Source: Ensifer adhaerens
GTDB lineage: Bacteria; Pseudomonadota; Alphaproteobacteria; Rhizobiales; Rhizobiaceae
DNA: 64,000 bases
Direction: 5' to 3'
Assembly (NCBI RefSeq): GCF_002940685.1
Contig: NZ_PNFP01000001.1
Coordinates: 248,001 to 312,000, forward strand
Shown: positions 35,266 to 44,002 of the stretch, in pieces
Position numbering within the stretch: the first letter of the stretch is position 1
How the letters are laid out: every line of letters starts with the position of its first letter
Translations under genes and position numbers: made by a program
The notes under the pieces: model-generated
Told to the model about the DNA's origin: nothing
The model's database searches: none
Seen by the model: only the letters and a program-made list of their open reading frames with translations

Positions 35266-37119
35266 TTAGCCGAAGCGCTGGGCGGCGAGCGCCTTCTCGT
35301 AACCCTCGCGCGCCGCGTTGACCTGAGCGCGGCCGGAGACCTCGGGCACTGCGACATCCCACCAGTGTCCACCGGCCTCGGTCGTGATCAGCGGGTCGGT
35401 GTCGATGACGATGACGGTCGTCCGCGTCTCGCTCGCGGTTTCCTTGAGCGCCGTTTCGAGCTCGGCGATGGAACCGACCTTGCGGGTGACGGCGCCCATG
35501 GCGCCGGCATGGGCCGCGAAATCGATCTGCGGCAGTTCGACGTGGTGCGTGTCCTTCAGGAGATTGTTGAAGTTGGCGCCGCCGGTGCCCATCTGCAGCC
35601 GGTTGATGCAGCCATAGCCGGCATTGTCGAGCAGCACGATGGTGAACTTGGCGCCGAGCATGATCGAGGACGCGATCTCCGAGTTCAGCATCATGTAGCT
35701 GCCGTCGCCGACCATGACGATCACGTCGCTCTCGGGCTTGGCGAGCTTGACGCCAAGACCGCCGGCCACCTCGTAGCCCATGGTCGAGAAGCCGTATTCC
35801 ATGTGGTAGCCGCCGGGCTCCTCCGCCTGCCAGAGCTTGTGCAGCTCGCCGGGAAGACCGCCGGCTGCGCAGACGAGCGTCGTGTTCCTGGATCCGCGGG
35901 CGCGCTGGACGGCACCGATCACCTGGGCATCGGAGGGAAGGGCCGCGTTGGTGGTGGCCGTCGCCTTGTCGGCGGCCGCCAGCCACTCGGCCTTGCCGGC
36001 CTTGGCCTTGGCGGTCCAGCTCGGATCGGCCTTGTGGCTGCCGAGGCCGCCGGAAATGCGGTTGAGACCGGCGCGAGCGTCGGCAATCAGCGGCAGGGCG
36101 TTGTGCTTGCCGGCATCGAAGGGCTGGACGTTGAGGCCGATGATCTTCAGGCCTTCATTCTTGAACAGCGCCCAGGATCCGGTGGTGAAATCCTGCAGAC
36201 GCGAGCCGACGGCGAGAACCACGTCGGCGTCCTCGGCAAGCGCATTGGAAGCGGAAGTGCCGGTCACGCCGACCGAGCCCATGTTGAGCGAATGCGAGTG
36301 CGGCAGCGCCGACTTGCCGGCCTGCGTCTCGACGACGGGAATGCCGTGCCGTTCGGCGAAGTCGGCGAGCTCCTTGCTCGCTTCCGAATAGAGCACGCCG
36401 CCACCGGCGATGATGATCGGCTTCTTCGCGTCTTTCAGCGCCGCGATCGCGGTCGCCAGTTCGTCGAGATCGGGCTCGACGCGGCGCGGCACCCAGACCT
36501 TCTCGTCGAAGAAGTTCTCCGGATAGTCATAGGCCTCCGCCTGAACGTCCTGGCAGAGAGACAGCGTCACCGGGCCGCAATCGGCCGGGTCGGTCAACAC
36601 CTGCATGGCGCGGCGCAGCGCCGGGATGATCTGTTCCGGCCGGGTGATGCGGTCGAAATAGCGCGACACCGGACGGAAGCAGTCATTGGCCGAGATCGTG
36701 CCGTCGCCGAAGCTTTCGACCTGCTGCAGCACCGGGTCGGGGCGGCGGTTGGCAAAGACGTCGCCGGGCAGGAACAGAACCGGCAGGCGGTTGACATGGG
36801 CAAGGGCCGCTGACGTCACCATGTTGAGCGCGCCGGGGCCAATCGAGGTGGTGCAGGCCATGAAGCGGCGGCGGAAGCTCGCCTTGGCGAAGGCGATCGC
36901 GGCATTCGCCATGCCCTGCTCGTTCTGGGCGCGGTAGGTCGGCAGCGTGTCCTTGATCGCATGCAGCGCTTCGCCGACACCGGCGACGTTGCCATGGCCG
37001 AAGATGGCGAAGACGCCGCCGAAGATCGGCACCTTCTTGCCGTCGATCACGGTCATCTGGCGGGTCAGGAACCGCGCCACGGCCTGGGCCATGGTCAGGC
37101 GCACGGTCTTCTGGCTCAT
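35266..37119 (-). CDS. iolD: 3D-(3,5/4)-trihydroxycyclohexane-1,2-dione acylhydrolase
   Basis: IolD is a thiamine-diphosphate enzyme opening the inositol-derived ring to 5-deoxy-glucuronate. The 617-residue protein belongs to the acetolactate synthase-like family: the N-terminal region has the glutamate-bearing segment GHGNVAGVGEALH, and the C-terminal ThDP-binding motif is VMVGDGSYMMLNSEIASSI, with YGCINRLQMGTGGANFNNL specific to IolD. The start at 37119 follows GAGGAGGAAACAGATT. It lies 76 bp after iolC in the same transcript. Confidence 0.96.
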   Translation of the reverse strand: MSQKTVRLTMAQAVARFLTRQMTVIDGKKVPIFGGVFAIFGHGNVAGVGEALHAIKDTLPTYRAQNEQGMANAAIAFAKASFRRRFMACTTSIGPGALNMVTSAALAHVNRLPVLFLPGDVFANRRPDPVLQQVESFGDGTISANDCFRPVSRYFDRITRPEQIIPALRRAMQVLTDPADCGPVTLSLCQDVQAEAYDYPENFFDEKVWVPRRVEPDLDELATAIAALKDAKKPIIIAGGGVLYSEASKELADFAERHGIPVVETQAGKSALPHSHSLNMGSVGVTGTSASNALAEDADVVLAVGSRLQDFTTGSWALFKNEGLKIIGLNVQPFDAGKHNALPLIADARAGLNRISGGLGSHKADPSWTAKAKAGKAEWLAAADKATATTNAALPSDAQVIGAVQRARGSRNTTLVCAAGGLPGELHKLWQAEEPGGYHMEYGFSTMGYEVAGGLGVKLAKPESDVIVMVGDGSYMMLNSEIASSIMLGAKFTIVLLDNAGYGCINRLQMGTGGANFNNLLKDTHHVELPQIDFAAHAGAMGAVTRKVGSIAELETALKETASETRTTVIVIDTDPLITTEAGGHWWDVAVPEVSGRAQVNAAREGYEKALAAQRFG

Positions 37120-37195
37120 AATCTGTTTCCTCCTCGTGGCGGAACCATCCCGTTCCGCCCTGTCTGCAGCAGTGTCGACTGATACCTGCCGACCC

Positions 37196-39133
37196 TTATG
37201 CCGCCTTTGTTTCACCCAGTTGCAGCCAGAGATCCACCAACGCCTTGAATTTTCCGGCCATGTCGGCGATCGCCTGGTCGTCTGTCATCGTGCCGCCGAG
37301 CCAGGCTTTGCCGGCATCGGCGAAGATCGTGCGGCCGACGGCAAAGCCCTTGACGGTCTTCGAGGTGCGGGCGGCCGCAAAGCCGTCCTTGAGCTGCTCA
37401 TAGGGCGCTTCCAGGCCCAGGAGAACCACGCCGCGGCAGAGCGGATCGCGCGCCTCGATGACGGCGTCGATCGCGCCCCAAGCGCTGCGGCTTGCCTGCG
37501 GCTCGAGCTTCCACCAGTCGGGCTTGAGACCGGCATCGTAGAGTTCGTTGAGCGCGCGCGGAATGGTCTGGTCGTCGAGCTTGCCGTGCTTGCCGGCGAT
37601 GATCTCGATCAGGATCTCGCGGCCGACCTTGCGGGCCGCCTCGAAGGCAGAGCGCAGCTTTGCCACCTGCTGGGCTTTCAGTTCAGCCGGGTCGTCCGGG
37701 TGGTAGAAGGAGAGCACCTTGATGCAGTGGTCGACAGGCCAGTCGATGAGGCGGCTGCCGAGATCCTGGCTGAATTCGAACTGCAGCGGCCGCGAGCCCG
37801 GAAGCTCGATCGGCTTGCCGATCCAGAAGTCGCGATGGGCGCCGGCGGCATAAAGCGCGTCTCGGCCATATTTGTCGTCGATCAGCATGCCGAAGCCCGA
37901 CCGTCCGGCTGCGACCTGTGCCGCAGCCTTGACCGCCAGAACCTTGAAGGCGGGAATGCGGTCAAGCAGCACCTGATCGCCGGCCGCCATGTCCTCGAGC
38001 TGGCTGCGGTGGTCGATCGCGAGCGCCATCAGAAGCGGAATGTCGCGGCGGCGGGTGGTCGCCCAGTGGACGTGGTTGATTGCCTCGTCCTTGCGCAGCG
38101 CCCGTTCCTTGCTGCCGTTTTCAAGGAAGAACTTGAGTTCCGTCCAGGTCGGGATCTCAGGCGCGCAGAGCAGGCGCGAGACGGCGAAGGCGCCGCAGGC
38201 GTTGGCCCAGGTGGCCGAGGTCGCGTGCGGCTCTTGTCTGAGCCAGCCGCGCAGGAAGCCGGACATGAAGGCGTCGCCGGCACCGAGCACGTTGTAGACC
38301 TCGATCGGGAAGCCCTTGCCGACGATGCCGTCTTCGAGATCGTCCGTGATCGGGCCGTCATAAACGATGCAGCCCATCGGTCCGCGCTTCAGGACGATCG
38401 TCGCCTTGGACAGCGAGCGGATGGTTTTCAGTGCCTGCAGCAGGTCGCTCTCGCCCGAGGCAATCAGTACTTCCTCTTCGGTGCCGACGATCAGGTCGCA
38501 ATCCGAGAGAACGGTCTTCAGGTGCGCCGAGACCCGGTCCGACGCGATATAGCGGCTTTCGCCGGCGTCATGGCCGGCAAGGCCCCAGAGGTTTGGCCGG
38601 TAGTCGATGTCGAAGACGACCTTCGCGCCGTTTTCCTTGGCGATGCGGATCGCCTTGCGCTGGGCGGCATCGGTGTTCGGCTTGGAAAAATGCGTGCCCG
38701 AGACAAGGACGGCACGGGCGGAGCGGATGAACTCCTCCGAAACGTCGTCTTCGCAAAGCGCATTGTCGGCGCAGTTGTCGCGGTAGAAGAGCAGCGGGAA
38801 GGATTTGTCGTTCTCGACCGCGAGGATCGCAAGCGCCGTCAGCCGCTCCGGATCGGTGACGATGCCGCGCGTCTCGACGCCTTCGCGGGTGAGCTGCTCG
38901 CGGATGAAACGGCCCATCTGCTCGTCGCCGACGCGGGTGAGAAGCGCCGACTTGAGGCCGAGGCGTGCGGTGCCGACCGAGATGTTGCAGGGGCAGCCGC
39001 CGACCGACTTGGCGAAGCTCGAAACGTCTTCAAGCCGCGTGCCGATCTGCTGGCCATAGAGATCGACCGAGGCCCGGCCGATGGTGATCAGGTCGAGCGG
39101 CTTTGCTCCCTGTGCCGAAACGTTCTGGCTCAC
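37196..39133 (-). CDS. iolC: 5-dehydro-2-deoxygluconokinase IolC fused to a DUF2090 domain
   Basis: IolC phosphorylates 5-dehydro-2-deoxygluconate. The N-terminal ~330 residues are a PfkB-type kinase: GRASVDLYGQQIG, VGGCPCNISVGTARLGL, and the catalytic NVLGAGDAFMSGFLRGWL with the anion hole and Asp. Residues ~340-645 form a DUF2090 (aldolase-barrel-like) domain, which in rhizobial IolC fusions is thought to add or resemble the IolJ aldolase step, but that activity is not proven. The start is a GTG at 39133 after GGGGAGGAAGCA. A promoter and an IolR operator lie just upstream. iolD follows. Confidence 0.93.
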   Translation of the reverse strand: MSQNVSAQGAKPLDLITIGRASVDLYGQQIGTRLEDVSSFAKSVGGCPCNISVGTARLGLKSALLTRVGDEQMGRFIREQLTREGVETRGIVTDPERLTALAILAVENDKSFPLLFYRDNCADNALCEDDVSEEFIRSARAVLVSGTHFSKPNTDAAQRKAIRIAKENGAKVVFDIDYRPNLWGLAGHDAGESRYIASDRVSAHLKTVLSDCDLIVGTEEEVLIASGESDLLQALKTIRSLSKATIVLKRGPMGCIVYDGPITDDLEDGIVGKGFPIEVYNVLGAGDAFMSGFLRGWLRQEPHATSATWANACGAFAVSRLLCAPEIPTWTELKFFLENGSKERALRKDEAINHVHWATTRRRDIPLLMALAIDHRSQLEDMAAGDQVLLDRIPAFKVLAVKAAAQVAAGRSGFGMLIDDKYGRDALYAAGAHRDFWIGKPIELPGSRPLQFEFSQDLGSRLIDWPVDHCIKVLSFYHPDDPAELKAQQVAKLRSAFEAARKVGREILIEIIAGKHGKLDDQTIPRALNELYDAGLKPDWWKLEPQASRSAWGAIDAVIEARDPLCRGVVLLGLEAPYEQLKDGFAAARTSKTVKGFAVGRTIFADAGKAWLGGTMTDDQAIADMAGKFKALVDLWLQLGETKAA

Positions 39134-39195
39134 TGCTTCCTCCCCGCGGACACCTTGGCGGGCCCGACCATTTCCGTACTGTGGGTGATGGCGGT

Positions 39196-39241
39196 ATGAA
39201 ACATAAATTCCGACGTTTCGTCAATATGGAATTTTCATTCC
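39196..39241 (-). promoter_or_regulatory. iolC promoter with IolR operator
   Basis: On the minus strand TTGACG (39219-39224) and TTTCAT (39196-39201) are spaced by 17 bp. A perfect GGAA-N6-TTCC site, the motif reported for S. meliloti IolR, lies at 39228-39241, three bases upstream of the -35 hexamer. A binding protein there would contact or block RNA polymerase. Confidence 0.7.
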
Positions 39242-39257
39242 ATTCATTCCGTTTGTA

Positions 39258-40112
39258 CTATTTGTCCTCTGCCAGCCGCTGCCGCTTTTCGGCAATGGCG
39301 ACCGTCAGCGCCATGGCGAAGGCCATGCTGGCGGAGAGCGAGCGGAAGCCGGCATGATCGGCCTCGACCAGCTCGAACCAGACCTTCGAGGATTCTGCCA
39401 GCGGCGAGAAGGCCGAATCCGTCAGCGACACGACCGGCACCTTGCGCTCGGCGAGCAGCCGTGCCTGGGCGGCACTTTCCGACGCATAGGGCGAGAAGCT
39501 GACGGCAAAGGCCGCGTCGCTCTTGGTCGCCATCCCCAAGATGTCGTCGTCGATGCCGGCAGCCGTGCCGACGAGCTGGTACTTCACCTTCAGCTTGCCG
39601 AAGGCATAGGCCATGTAGCTCGAGATCGGGTAGGAGCGGCGCTTGGCGATCAGGTAGACCGTGTCGGCCTTGGCGAGGATATCGACGGCACGCTCGAAGG
39701 CTTCCGGATCGACCGAGGAGGCGATGTTGTCGAGCGAGCGGTGGGCGGCAGCGACGAAACCGTTGAAGATCGAGCCGCTTTCGAGCTTGCTGTGATCGTT
39801 GGCGCTCAGCGCCTTCAGCCGGTCCTCGTAACCGGGCGTACGCTCACGCAACCGCGCGCGAAAGATCTGCTGCAGGCTGGAGAAGCCCTCGAAGCCGAAA
39901 TGCTGGGCGAAACGCACCAGCGTCGAGGGCTGCACTTCGGCTGAGGTGGCGATGCTTGCGGCCGTGCCGAAGGCGATTTCGTCGGGATTATCGAGCGAGT
40001 AGGCGGCAACCTGGCGCAGCCGTTTCGGCAGCTCCGCCTTGCGTTCCAGAATGGCGGCCTTCAGCGCCTCGAAATCCTGCGGCACCTCTGTCGTCGTTTC
40101 CGGCATGGCCAT
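39258..40112 (-). CDS. iolR: Inositol catabolism repressor IolR (RpiR/MurR family)
   Basis: A 284-residue regulator with an N-terminal RpiR-type helix-turn-helix (LPKRLRQVAAYSLDNPDEIAF, then VQPSTLVRFAQHFGFEGFSSLQ) and a C-terminal SIS sugar-phosphate-binding domain (RAVDILAKADTVYLIAKRRSYPISSYMAYAF at about 140-170, and AVSFSPYASES). It lies directly upstream of iolC, as in S. meliloti, where IolR represses inositol genes until an inositol metabolite appears. Two copies of the same operator-promoter in this window support that role. The start has two adjacent ATG codons, 40112 and 40106. Confidence 0.94.
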   Translation of the reverse strand: MAMPETTTEVPQDFEALKAAILERKAELPKRLRQVAAYSLDNPDEIAFGTAASIATSAEVQPSTLVRFAQHFGFEGFSSLQQIFRARLRERTPGYEDRLKALSANDHSKLESGSIFNGFVAAAHRSLDNIASSVDPEAFERAVDILAKADTVYLIAKRRSYPISSYMAYAFGKLKVKYQLVGTAAGIDDDILGMATKSDAAFAVSFSPYASESAAQARLLAERKVPVVSLTDSAFSPLAESSKVWFELVEADHAGFRSLSASMAFAMALTVAIAEKRQRLAEDK

Positions 40113-40180
40113 GTCTCGCTCGTCTCCCTCGATATCGGTCTGGCTTTCGGCCTCACCCTAATCGATTAGTTGGGAACGGG

Positions 40181-40198
40181 ATAGAACAGGCGTTCTAT
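40181..40198. promoter_or_regulatory. Inverted repeat upstream of iolR
   Basis: ATAGAAC-AGGC-GTTCTAT, a perfect 7-bp inverted repeat with a 4-base centre, about 70 bp before the iolR start. It could be an operator or part of the iolR promoter region; it is not the GGAA-N6-TTCC motif. Confidence 0.35.
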
Positions 40199-40207
40199 TT
40201 TTCCTGA

Positions 40208-40369
40208 AGCATTTCCAGCAAAAGTGCGAATCGGTTTTGCGTCCGGAAATGCGCCCGGGATCGACAGCATTTCCAGCAAAAGTGCATAGCGGTTTCGCCT
40301 CCGGAAGTGCGCGCCAAAACAGAGAGCATTTCCAGCGAAAGTGTGCGGCGGTTTTCCATCCGGAGTGCG
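40208..40369. repeat. Three tandem copies of a 46-bp hairpin repeat
   Basis: Units at 40208-40253, 40266-40311 and 40325-40369, repeating every 58-59 bp. Each begins AGCATTTCCAGC and ends near CCGGA-TGCG. Outer arms GCATTTCC and GGAAATGC (perfect in unit 1) and inner arms GCAAAA and TTTTGC can pair, so each unit folds as one hairpin. A fourth, single copy lies at 26701-26746. The array fills the gap between the dehydrogenase stop and the iolR promoter region. Confidence 0.8.
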
Positions 40370-40383
40370 CAGTGTTGGGACCT

Positions 40384-41511
40384 TCAGATATGCACCCATT
40401 CGTTGGTCTTGGCCGACTGATAGGTCGCGGAAAGGACTTTCTGCACCTCGTAGCCCTCACGGAAATCGGTCGACGGCGACTTGCCGCCGGCGATGGCGTC
40501 GAGGAACTCCTTCACCTCGATCGCCTTCAGGTCGTTGAAGCCGATCTGGTGGCCGGGCGCCACGCAGAAGGCGCCATAGGGCGGATGCTCCGGCCCCGCC
40601 CAGATGGTGCGGAAGCCGCGGGTGCGAATGTCGTCGCCGGTCCTGTAGAGACGGATCTCGTTGAGCCGCTCCTGGGTAAAGACGATGCTGCCCTTCGAGC
40701 CGTAGATCTCGAAGTCGTGCTGCATCTTGCGGCCAGTCGCGATCCAGCTTGCCTCGAAGCTGCCGGTCGCGCCGTTTTCGAAGCGCACGAAGGCGCGGGT
40801 GATGTCGTCGACCTCGACCGCGCGGGTTTCGCTGGAACCTGCGGAAACCGGCCGTTCGGGGATCTGGATGATGGTTTCGGCGAGCACCTTTTGGATCGGT
40901 CCGACGAGGTGGCGCATGGAGGCGATGATGTGGCTGCCGATATCGGCGAGCGCGCCGCCGCCGCTGGCCGGGTTCAGGCGCCAACCCCACGGAACATTGG
41001 CGTCGGCCATGAAGTCTTCCGCATGGATGCCGCGCATCGAGCGGATCTCGCCAATCTCGCCGCTTTCAATGATGTCCTTGGCAAGGAAGATCAGCGGGTT
41101 CTTCAGATAGTTGAAGCCGACCTGGGTGACGACGCCGGCCTTTTCCGCCGCCTCCACCATCTCGCGGCATTCGGCGACCGTCGGCGCCAGTGGCTTTTCG
41201 CAATAGACATGCTTGCCATGGGCGATCGCCGCCAGCGCCATCTCCTTGTGCAAGAGGTTCGGCGTGGTGATGTCGATGATGTCGATATCCGGATCGGTCA
41301 GAAGTTCGCGCCAGTCGGCCGTCGCCTTGCGGAAGCCGAGCTGGCCGCGCGCACGCTCGGCACTTTCGACGGTCACGTCGGCGACCGAGACGAGATCGAG
41401 CTCGAAGGGCAGGTCGAAGACACGCGCGGCAATGGTGAAGCCGAGCGCATGAGCCTTGCCCATGAAGCCTGTGCCGATCAGGCCGATCCCGAGTTTGCGC
41501 TTGCTGCCCAT
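40384..41511 (-). CDS. Gfo/Idh/MocA family oxidoreductase (inositol dehydrogenase-like)
   Basis: A 375-residue NAD(P)-dependent dehydrogenase with the Rossmann motif LGIGLIGTGFMGKAHALGF at the start, the catalytic YCEKPLAPTVAECREM (E-K-P motif) at about 99-114, and a C-terminal domain with WGWRLNPASGGGALADIGSHII. It resembles IolG/Idh-type enzymes acting on inositols, inosoles or related sugars. The start at 41511 follows GGGAGGAATTCGGC. It lies just upstream of iolR and has its own promoter with a near-perfect IolR operator, so it belongs to the inositol regulon; the exact substrate is not certain. Confidence 0.9.
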   Translation of the reverse strand: MGSKRKLGIGLIGTGFMGKAHALGFTIAARVFDLPFELDLVSVADVTVESAERARGQLGFRKATADWRELLTDPDIDIIDITTPNLLHKEMALAAIAHGKHVYCEKPLAPTVAECREMVEAAEKAGVVTQVGFNYLKNPLIFLAKDIIESGEIGEIRSMRGIHAEDFMADANVPWGWRLNPASGGGALADIGSHIIASMRHLVGPIQKVLAETIIQIPERPVSAGSSETRAVEVDDITRAFVRFENGATGSFEASWIATGRKMQHDFEIYGSKGSIVFTQERLNEIRLYRTGDDIRTRGFRTIWAGPEHPPYGAFCVAPGHQIGFNDLKAIEVKEFLDAIAGGKSPSTDFREGYEVQKVLSATYQSAKTNEWVHI

Positions 41512-41551
41512 GCCGAATTCCTCCCTGGCGGCGCTGCCGTATTGGCTCGAA

Positions 41552-41596
41552 ATGAAATGAATTGTGCAAGTTTTGTCAATATGGAATATTTGTTCG
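41552..41596 (-). promoter_or_regulatory. Dehydrogenase-gene promoter with IolR-like operator
   Basis: On the minus strand TTGACA (41574-41579) and TTTCAT (41552-41557) are spaced by 16 bp. GGAA-N6-TTCG at 41583-41596 differs from the IolR motif by one base. The shared stretch TTNTGTCAATATGGAAT (written from the plus strand) also occurs before iolC, showing one operator design in both places. Confidence 0.65.
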
Positions 41597-41781
41597 AAAT
41601 AAGGTGGAGTGAGCGCGCTGTGCCGCTCGAAACAGCCAAATCTGTGTGTTCCGGTTAGTCTTGCCTTGACGAAGGGGGAATGTGTTAACGCATTTTTACC
41701 ATGTTCCGTTGGAACATCGCATTTCGTCATGGTTAACGAATCGCCCCGTTTTGAACGGTGCGAAGCTGGAGTGAAATCAGC

Positions 41782-42588
41782 ATGTGCCGCTGGGCAGCCT
41801 ATCGCGGGGAGCCGCTCTATCTCGAGGAACTGGTGACCTCTCCGGCGCACTCGCTGATCGAGCAGTCCCATTGCGCGACACGGGCAAAGACCGCCACCAA
41901 TGGCGACGGCTTCGGCATCGCCTGGTATGGCGACCATCCCGAGCCCGGGCGCTACCGCGATATCCTGCCCGCCTGGTCCGACTGCAACCTGAAGAGCATC
42001 GCAAGGCAGATCCGTTCGCCGCTCTTTCTCGCCCATGTGCGCGCCGCGACCGGCGGCGGCACAAGGCGCGACAACTGTCATCCCTTCGTCTTCGGCCGCT
42101 GGTCCTTCATGCACAACGGCCAGATCGGCGATTTCGAGCATCTGCGCCGGCCGATGGAGAGCATGCTCGACAACGACCTCTATTCGGCGCGCACCGGCAC
42201 GACGGACTCGGAGCTTTTGTTCCTGCTCGCCATGCAGTTCGGGCTCGACCGCGATCCGCTCGGCGCCATCGCCGAGGCGCTCGCCTTCATCGAGCAGCTT
42301 GCCGAGCACCTGGAGCGCCAGGTGCTGGTGCGCTTCACCGCCGCCTTCTCCGATGGTCACGATCTCTACGCTGTGCGCTATGCCTCCGACTGGAAGGCAC
42401 CGACGCTCTATGCAGCTCCGATGGGGCCGAGCGGCGGCTATTGCCTCGTCTCCGAACCGCTCAACGACGATGACAGCGCCTGGGTCGAAATCCCCGACGG
42501 CACCGCCGTCATCGTCGGCGAAAACGGCGTCGATGTCCGGCTGTTTTCGACGAAAGGGGCTCCGGTCCGGTCGCGGCATCTCGCCTGA
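41782..42588 (+). CDS. Class II glutamine amidotransferase (YafJ/EgtC-like)
   Basis: A 268-residue N-terminal-nucleophile amidotransferase. The start at 41782 gives MCRWAAYRGEPLYLEELV, so Cys2 becomes the catalytic N-terminal nucleophile after methionine removal. Further marks are GDGFGIAWYG, FLAHVRAATGGGTRRDNCHPF and FMHNGQIGDF, the glutamine-binding set of the family. It resembles YafJ and the EgtC hydrolase; no ergothioneine genes are nearby, so an EgtC role is not supported. GGAG lies upstream of the start. A RIME-like element follows the stop codon. Confidence 0.87.
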   Translation: MCRWAAYRGEPLYLEELVTSPAHSLIEQSHCATRAKTATNGDGFGIAWYGDHPEPGRYRDILPAWSDCNLKSIARQIRSPLFLAHVRAATGGGTRRDNCHPFVFGRWSFMHNGQIGDFEHLRRPMESMLDNDLYSARTGTTDSELLFLLAMQFGLDRDPLGAIAEALAFIEQLAEHLERQVLVRFTAAFSDGHDLYAVRYASDWKAPTLYAAPMGPSGGYCLVSEPLNDDDSAWVEIPDGTAVIVGENGVDVRLFSTKGAPVRSRHLA

Positions 42589-42610
42589 AGCACGTTAGCT
42601 GGGTGGTCTG

Positions 42611-42759
42611 CCCCTCATCCGGCTGCCGCCACCTTCTCCCCGCAGGCGGGGAGAAGGGACACGCCGCACCCTCCCGATCCATCTGCTCGCTGCGAACGCA
42701 CCGTTCACGCAGGGCACGTCCCCTCGCCCCGCTTGCGGGGAGAGGGCTAGGGTGAGGGG
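42611..42759. repeat. RIME-like palindromic mosaic, copy C
   Basis: A 149-bp element in the same orientation as copy B, beginning CCCCTCATCCGGCTGCCGCC and ending GGTGAGGGG, with two CTCCCCGC-type hairpins (the second with one changed base). It separates the converging amidotransferase and coaBC genes. Confidence 0.85.
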
Positions 42760-42775
42760 CGCCTGTTTCGCCCGA

Positions 42776-44002
42776 CTAGCCTTTATCTGCCCGCGCCAGC
42801 TGCTCGGCAATCATCGCCGCCAGCTTCTCCGCCACCGCATCCTTGTCCATCTCCGGCCAGTCGTCATTGCCGGCAGCGGAAATCAGCTTCACCTTGTTGC
42901 GGTCGCCGCCCATGATGCCGGTTGCCGGCGACACGTCGTTGGCGAGGATGAAGTCGGCGCCCTTGCGTTCGAGCTTGGCGCGGCCGTTGGCAGCGACGTT
43001 CTCGGTCTCAGCGGCAAAGCCGATGACGAGCTTCGGCCGCTTGGCATGATGGCCGACCGTCTTCAGGATGTCGGGGTTTTCCGCAAGCTGCAGCGGCGGC
43101 GGGGCCTCGCCCGGCTTCTTCTTGATCTTGTTGCCGGCGGCCGTGGCCACCCGCCAGTCGGCAACGGCGGCGACCATGACAGCGGCGTCGGCGGGGAGGG
43201 CGGCAAGCACCGCGTCGCGCATCTCCTCGGCCCGCTCCACGTGCACGACCCTGACGCCCGCCGGATCCGGGATCGTCACCGGGCCGGAAACGAGCGTGAC
43301 GTCGGCGCCAAGCCTTGCCAGCGCCGCGGCGATGGCATGGCCCTGTTTGCCGGAGGAGCGGTTGGCGATGTAGCGCACGGGGTCGATCGGCTCGTGCGTC
43401 GGCCCCGACGTGACGACGACGCTGCGGCCGGCAAGCGGTTTTGGCGCACCTGCGAGCAGGTCTTCGACTGCAGCAACGATCGCCAGCGGCTCGCTCATGC
43501 GGCCTTCGCCGGCCTCGCCGCTTTCAGCCATCTCGCCCGCTTCCGGGCCGATGAAGCGGATGCCGTCCTTGGCAAGCGTCGCCCGGTTGCGGCGCGTTGC
43601 CGGATGCGCCCACATCTTCGGGTTCATCGCCGGCGCAACCAGCACCTGCCGGTCGGTTGCGAGCAGGATGGTCGAGGCCAGGTCGTCCGCATGGCCGTTC
43701 GCCATCTTTGCCATCAGGTCGGCGGTCGCCGGCGCGACCACGATCAGATCGCATTCGCGCGCAAGGCGAATATGGCCGACATCCTGCTCGTCCTCGCGCG
43801 AGAAGAGGTCGAGATAGACATGCGAGGCCGAAAGCGCGCCGACGGCAAGCGGCGTCACGAACTGCTGCGCGCCAGCGGTCATCACGGGCCGCACGCTCGC
43901 CCCGCGTTCCCTGAGGCGCCGGATGAGATCGAGGCTCTTGTAGGCCGCGATGCCGCCGGAGATGATCAGGAGAATACGCTTGCCCGACAGTGTCATTTGC
44001 AC
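42776..44002 (-). CDS. coaBC: Bifunctional phosphopantothenoylcysteine decarboxylase/synthetase
   Basis: CoaBC makes 4'-phosphopantetheine for coenzyme A: the N-terminal half (residues ~1-185) is the FMN-dependent decarboxylase CoaC, with RILLIISGGIAAYKSLDLIRRL and the PAMNPKMWAHPATRRN region; the C-terminal half is the CTP-dependent synthetase CoaB, starting around VVVTSGPTHEPIDPVRYIANRSSGKQG, with AVADWRV and VIGFAAETENV. The 408-residue length is normal. It is transcribed alone, with a RIME-like element after its stop. In many relatives it lies near ubiB; here about 12 kb of other genes separate them. Confidence 0.96.
   Translation of the reverse strand: MQMTLSGKRILLIISGGIAAYKSLDLIRRLRERGASVRPVMTAGAQQFVTPLAVGALSASHVYLDLFSREDEQDVGHIRLARECDLIVVAPATADLMAKMANGHADDLASTILLATDRQVLVAPAMNPKMWAHPATRRNRATLAKDGIRFIGPEAGEMAESGEAGEGRMSEPLAIVAAVEDLLAGAPKPLAGRSVVVTSGPTHEPIDPVRYIANRSSGKQGHAIAAALARLGADVTLVSGPVTIPDPAGVRVVHVERAEEMRDAVLAALPADAAVMVAAVADWRVATAAGNKIKKKPGEAPPPLQLAENPDILKTVGHHAKRPKLVIGFAAETENVAANGRAKLERKGADFILANDVSPATGIMGGDRNKVKLISAAGNDDWPEMDKDAVAEKLAAMIAEQLARADKG

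Noticed and set aside
34951-39199. Long opposite-strand frames across the iol genes (over 600 codons)
   Set aside because: They are antisense shadows of iolD and iolC, caused by high GC content; low-complexity Arg/Ala/Asp-rich protein with no start signal.
40158-40460. Minus-strand frame across the tandem hairpin repeat
   Set aside because: Its repeated FAGNA-type blocks simply mirror the 46-bp repeat units; no ribosome-binding site or family match.
41782-42588. EgtC of an ergothioneine cluster
   Set aside because: No egtA, egtB or egtD lies nearby; only the general class II amidotransferase family is supported.
42595-42810. Reading frame with PLTLALSPQAGRG-type sequence
   Set aside because: This peptide arises from translating the RIME-like palindrome; similar short proteins are a known annotation artefact in rhizobia.
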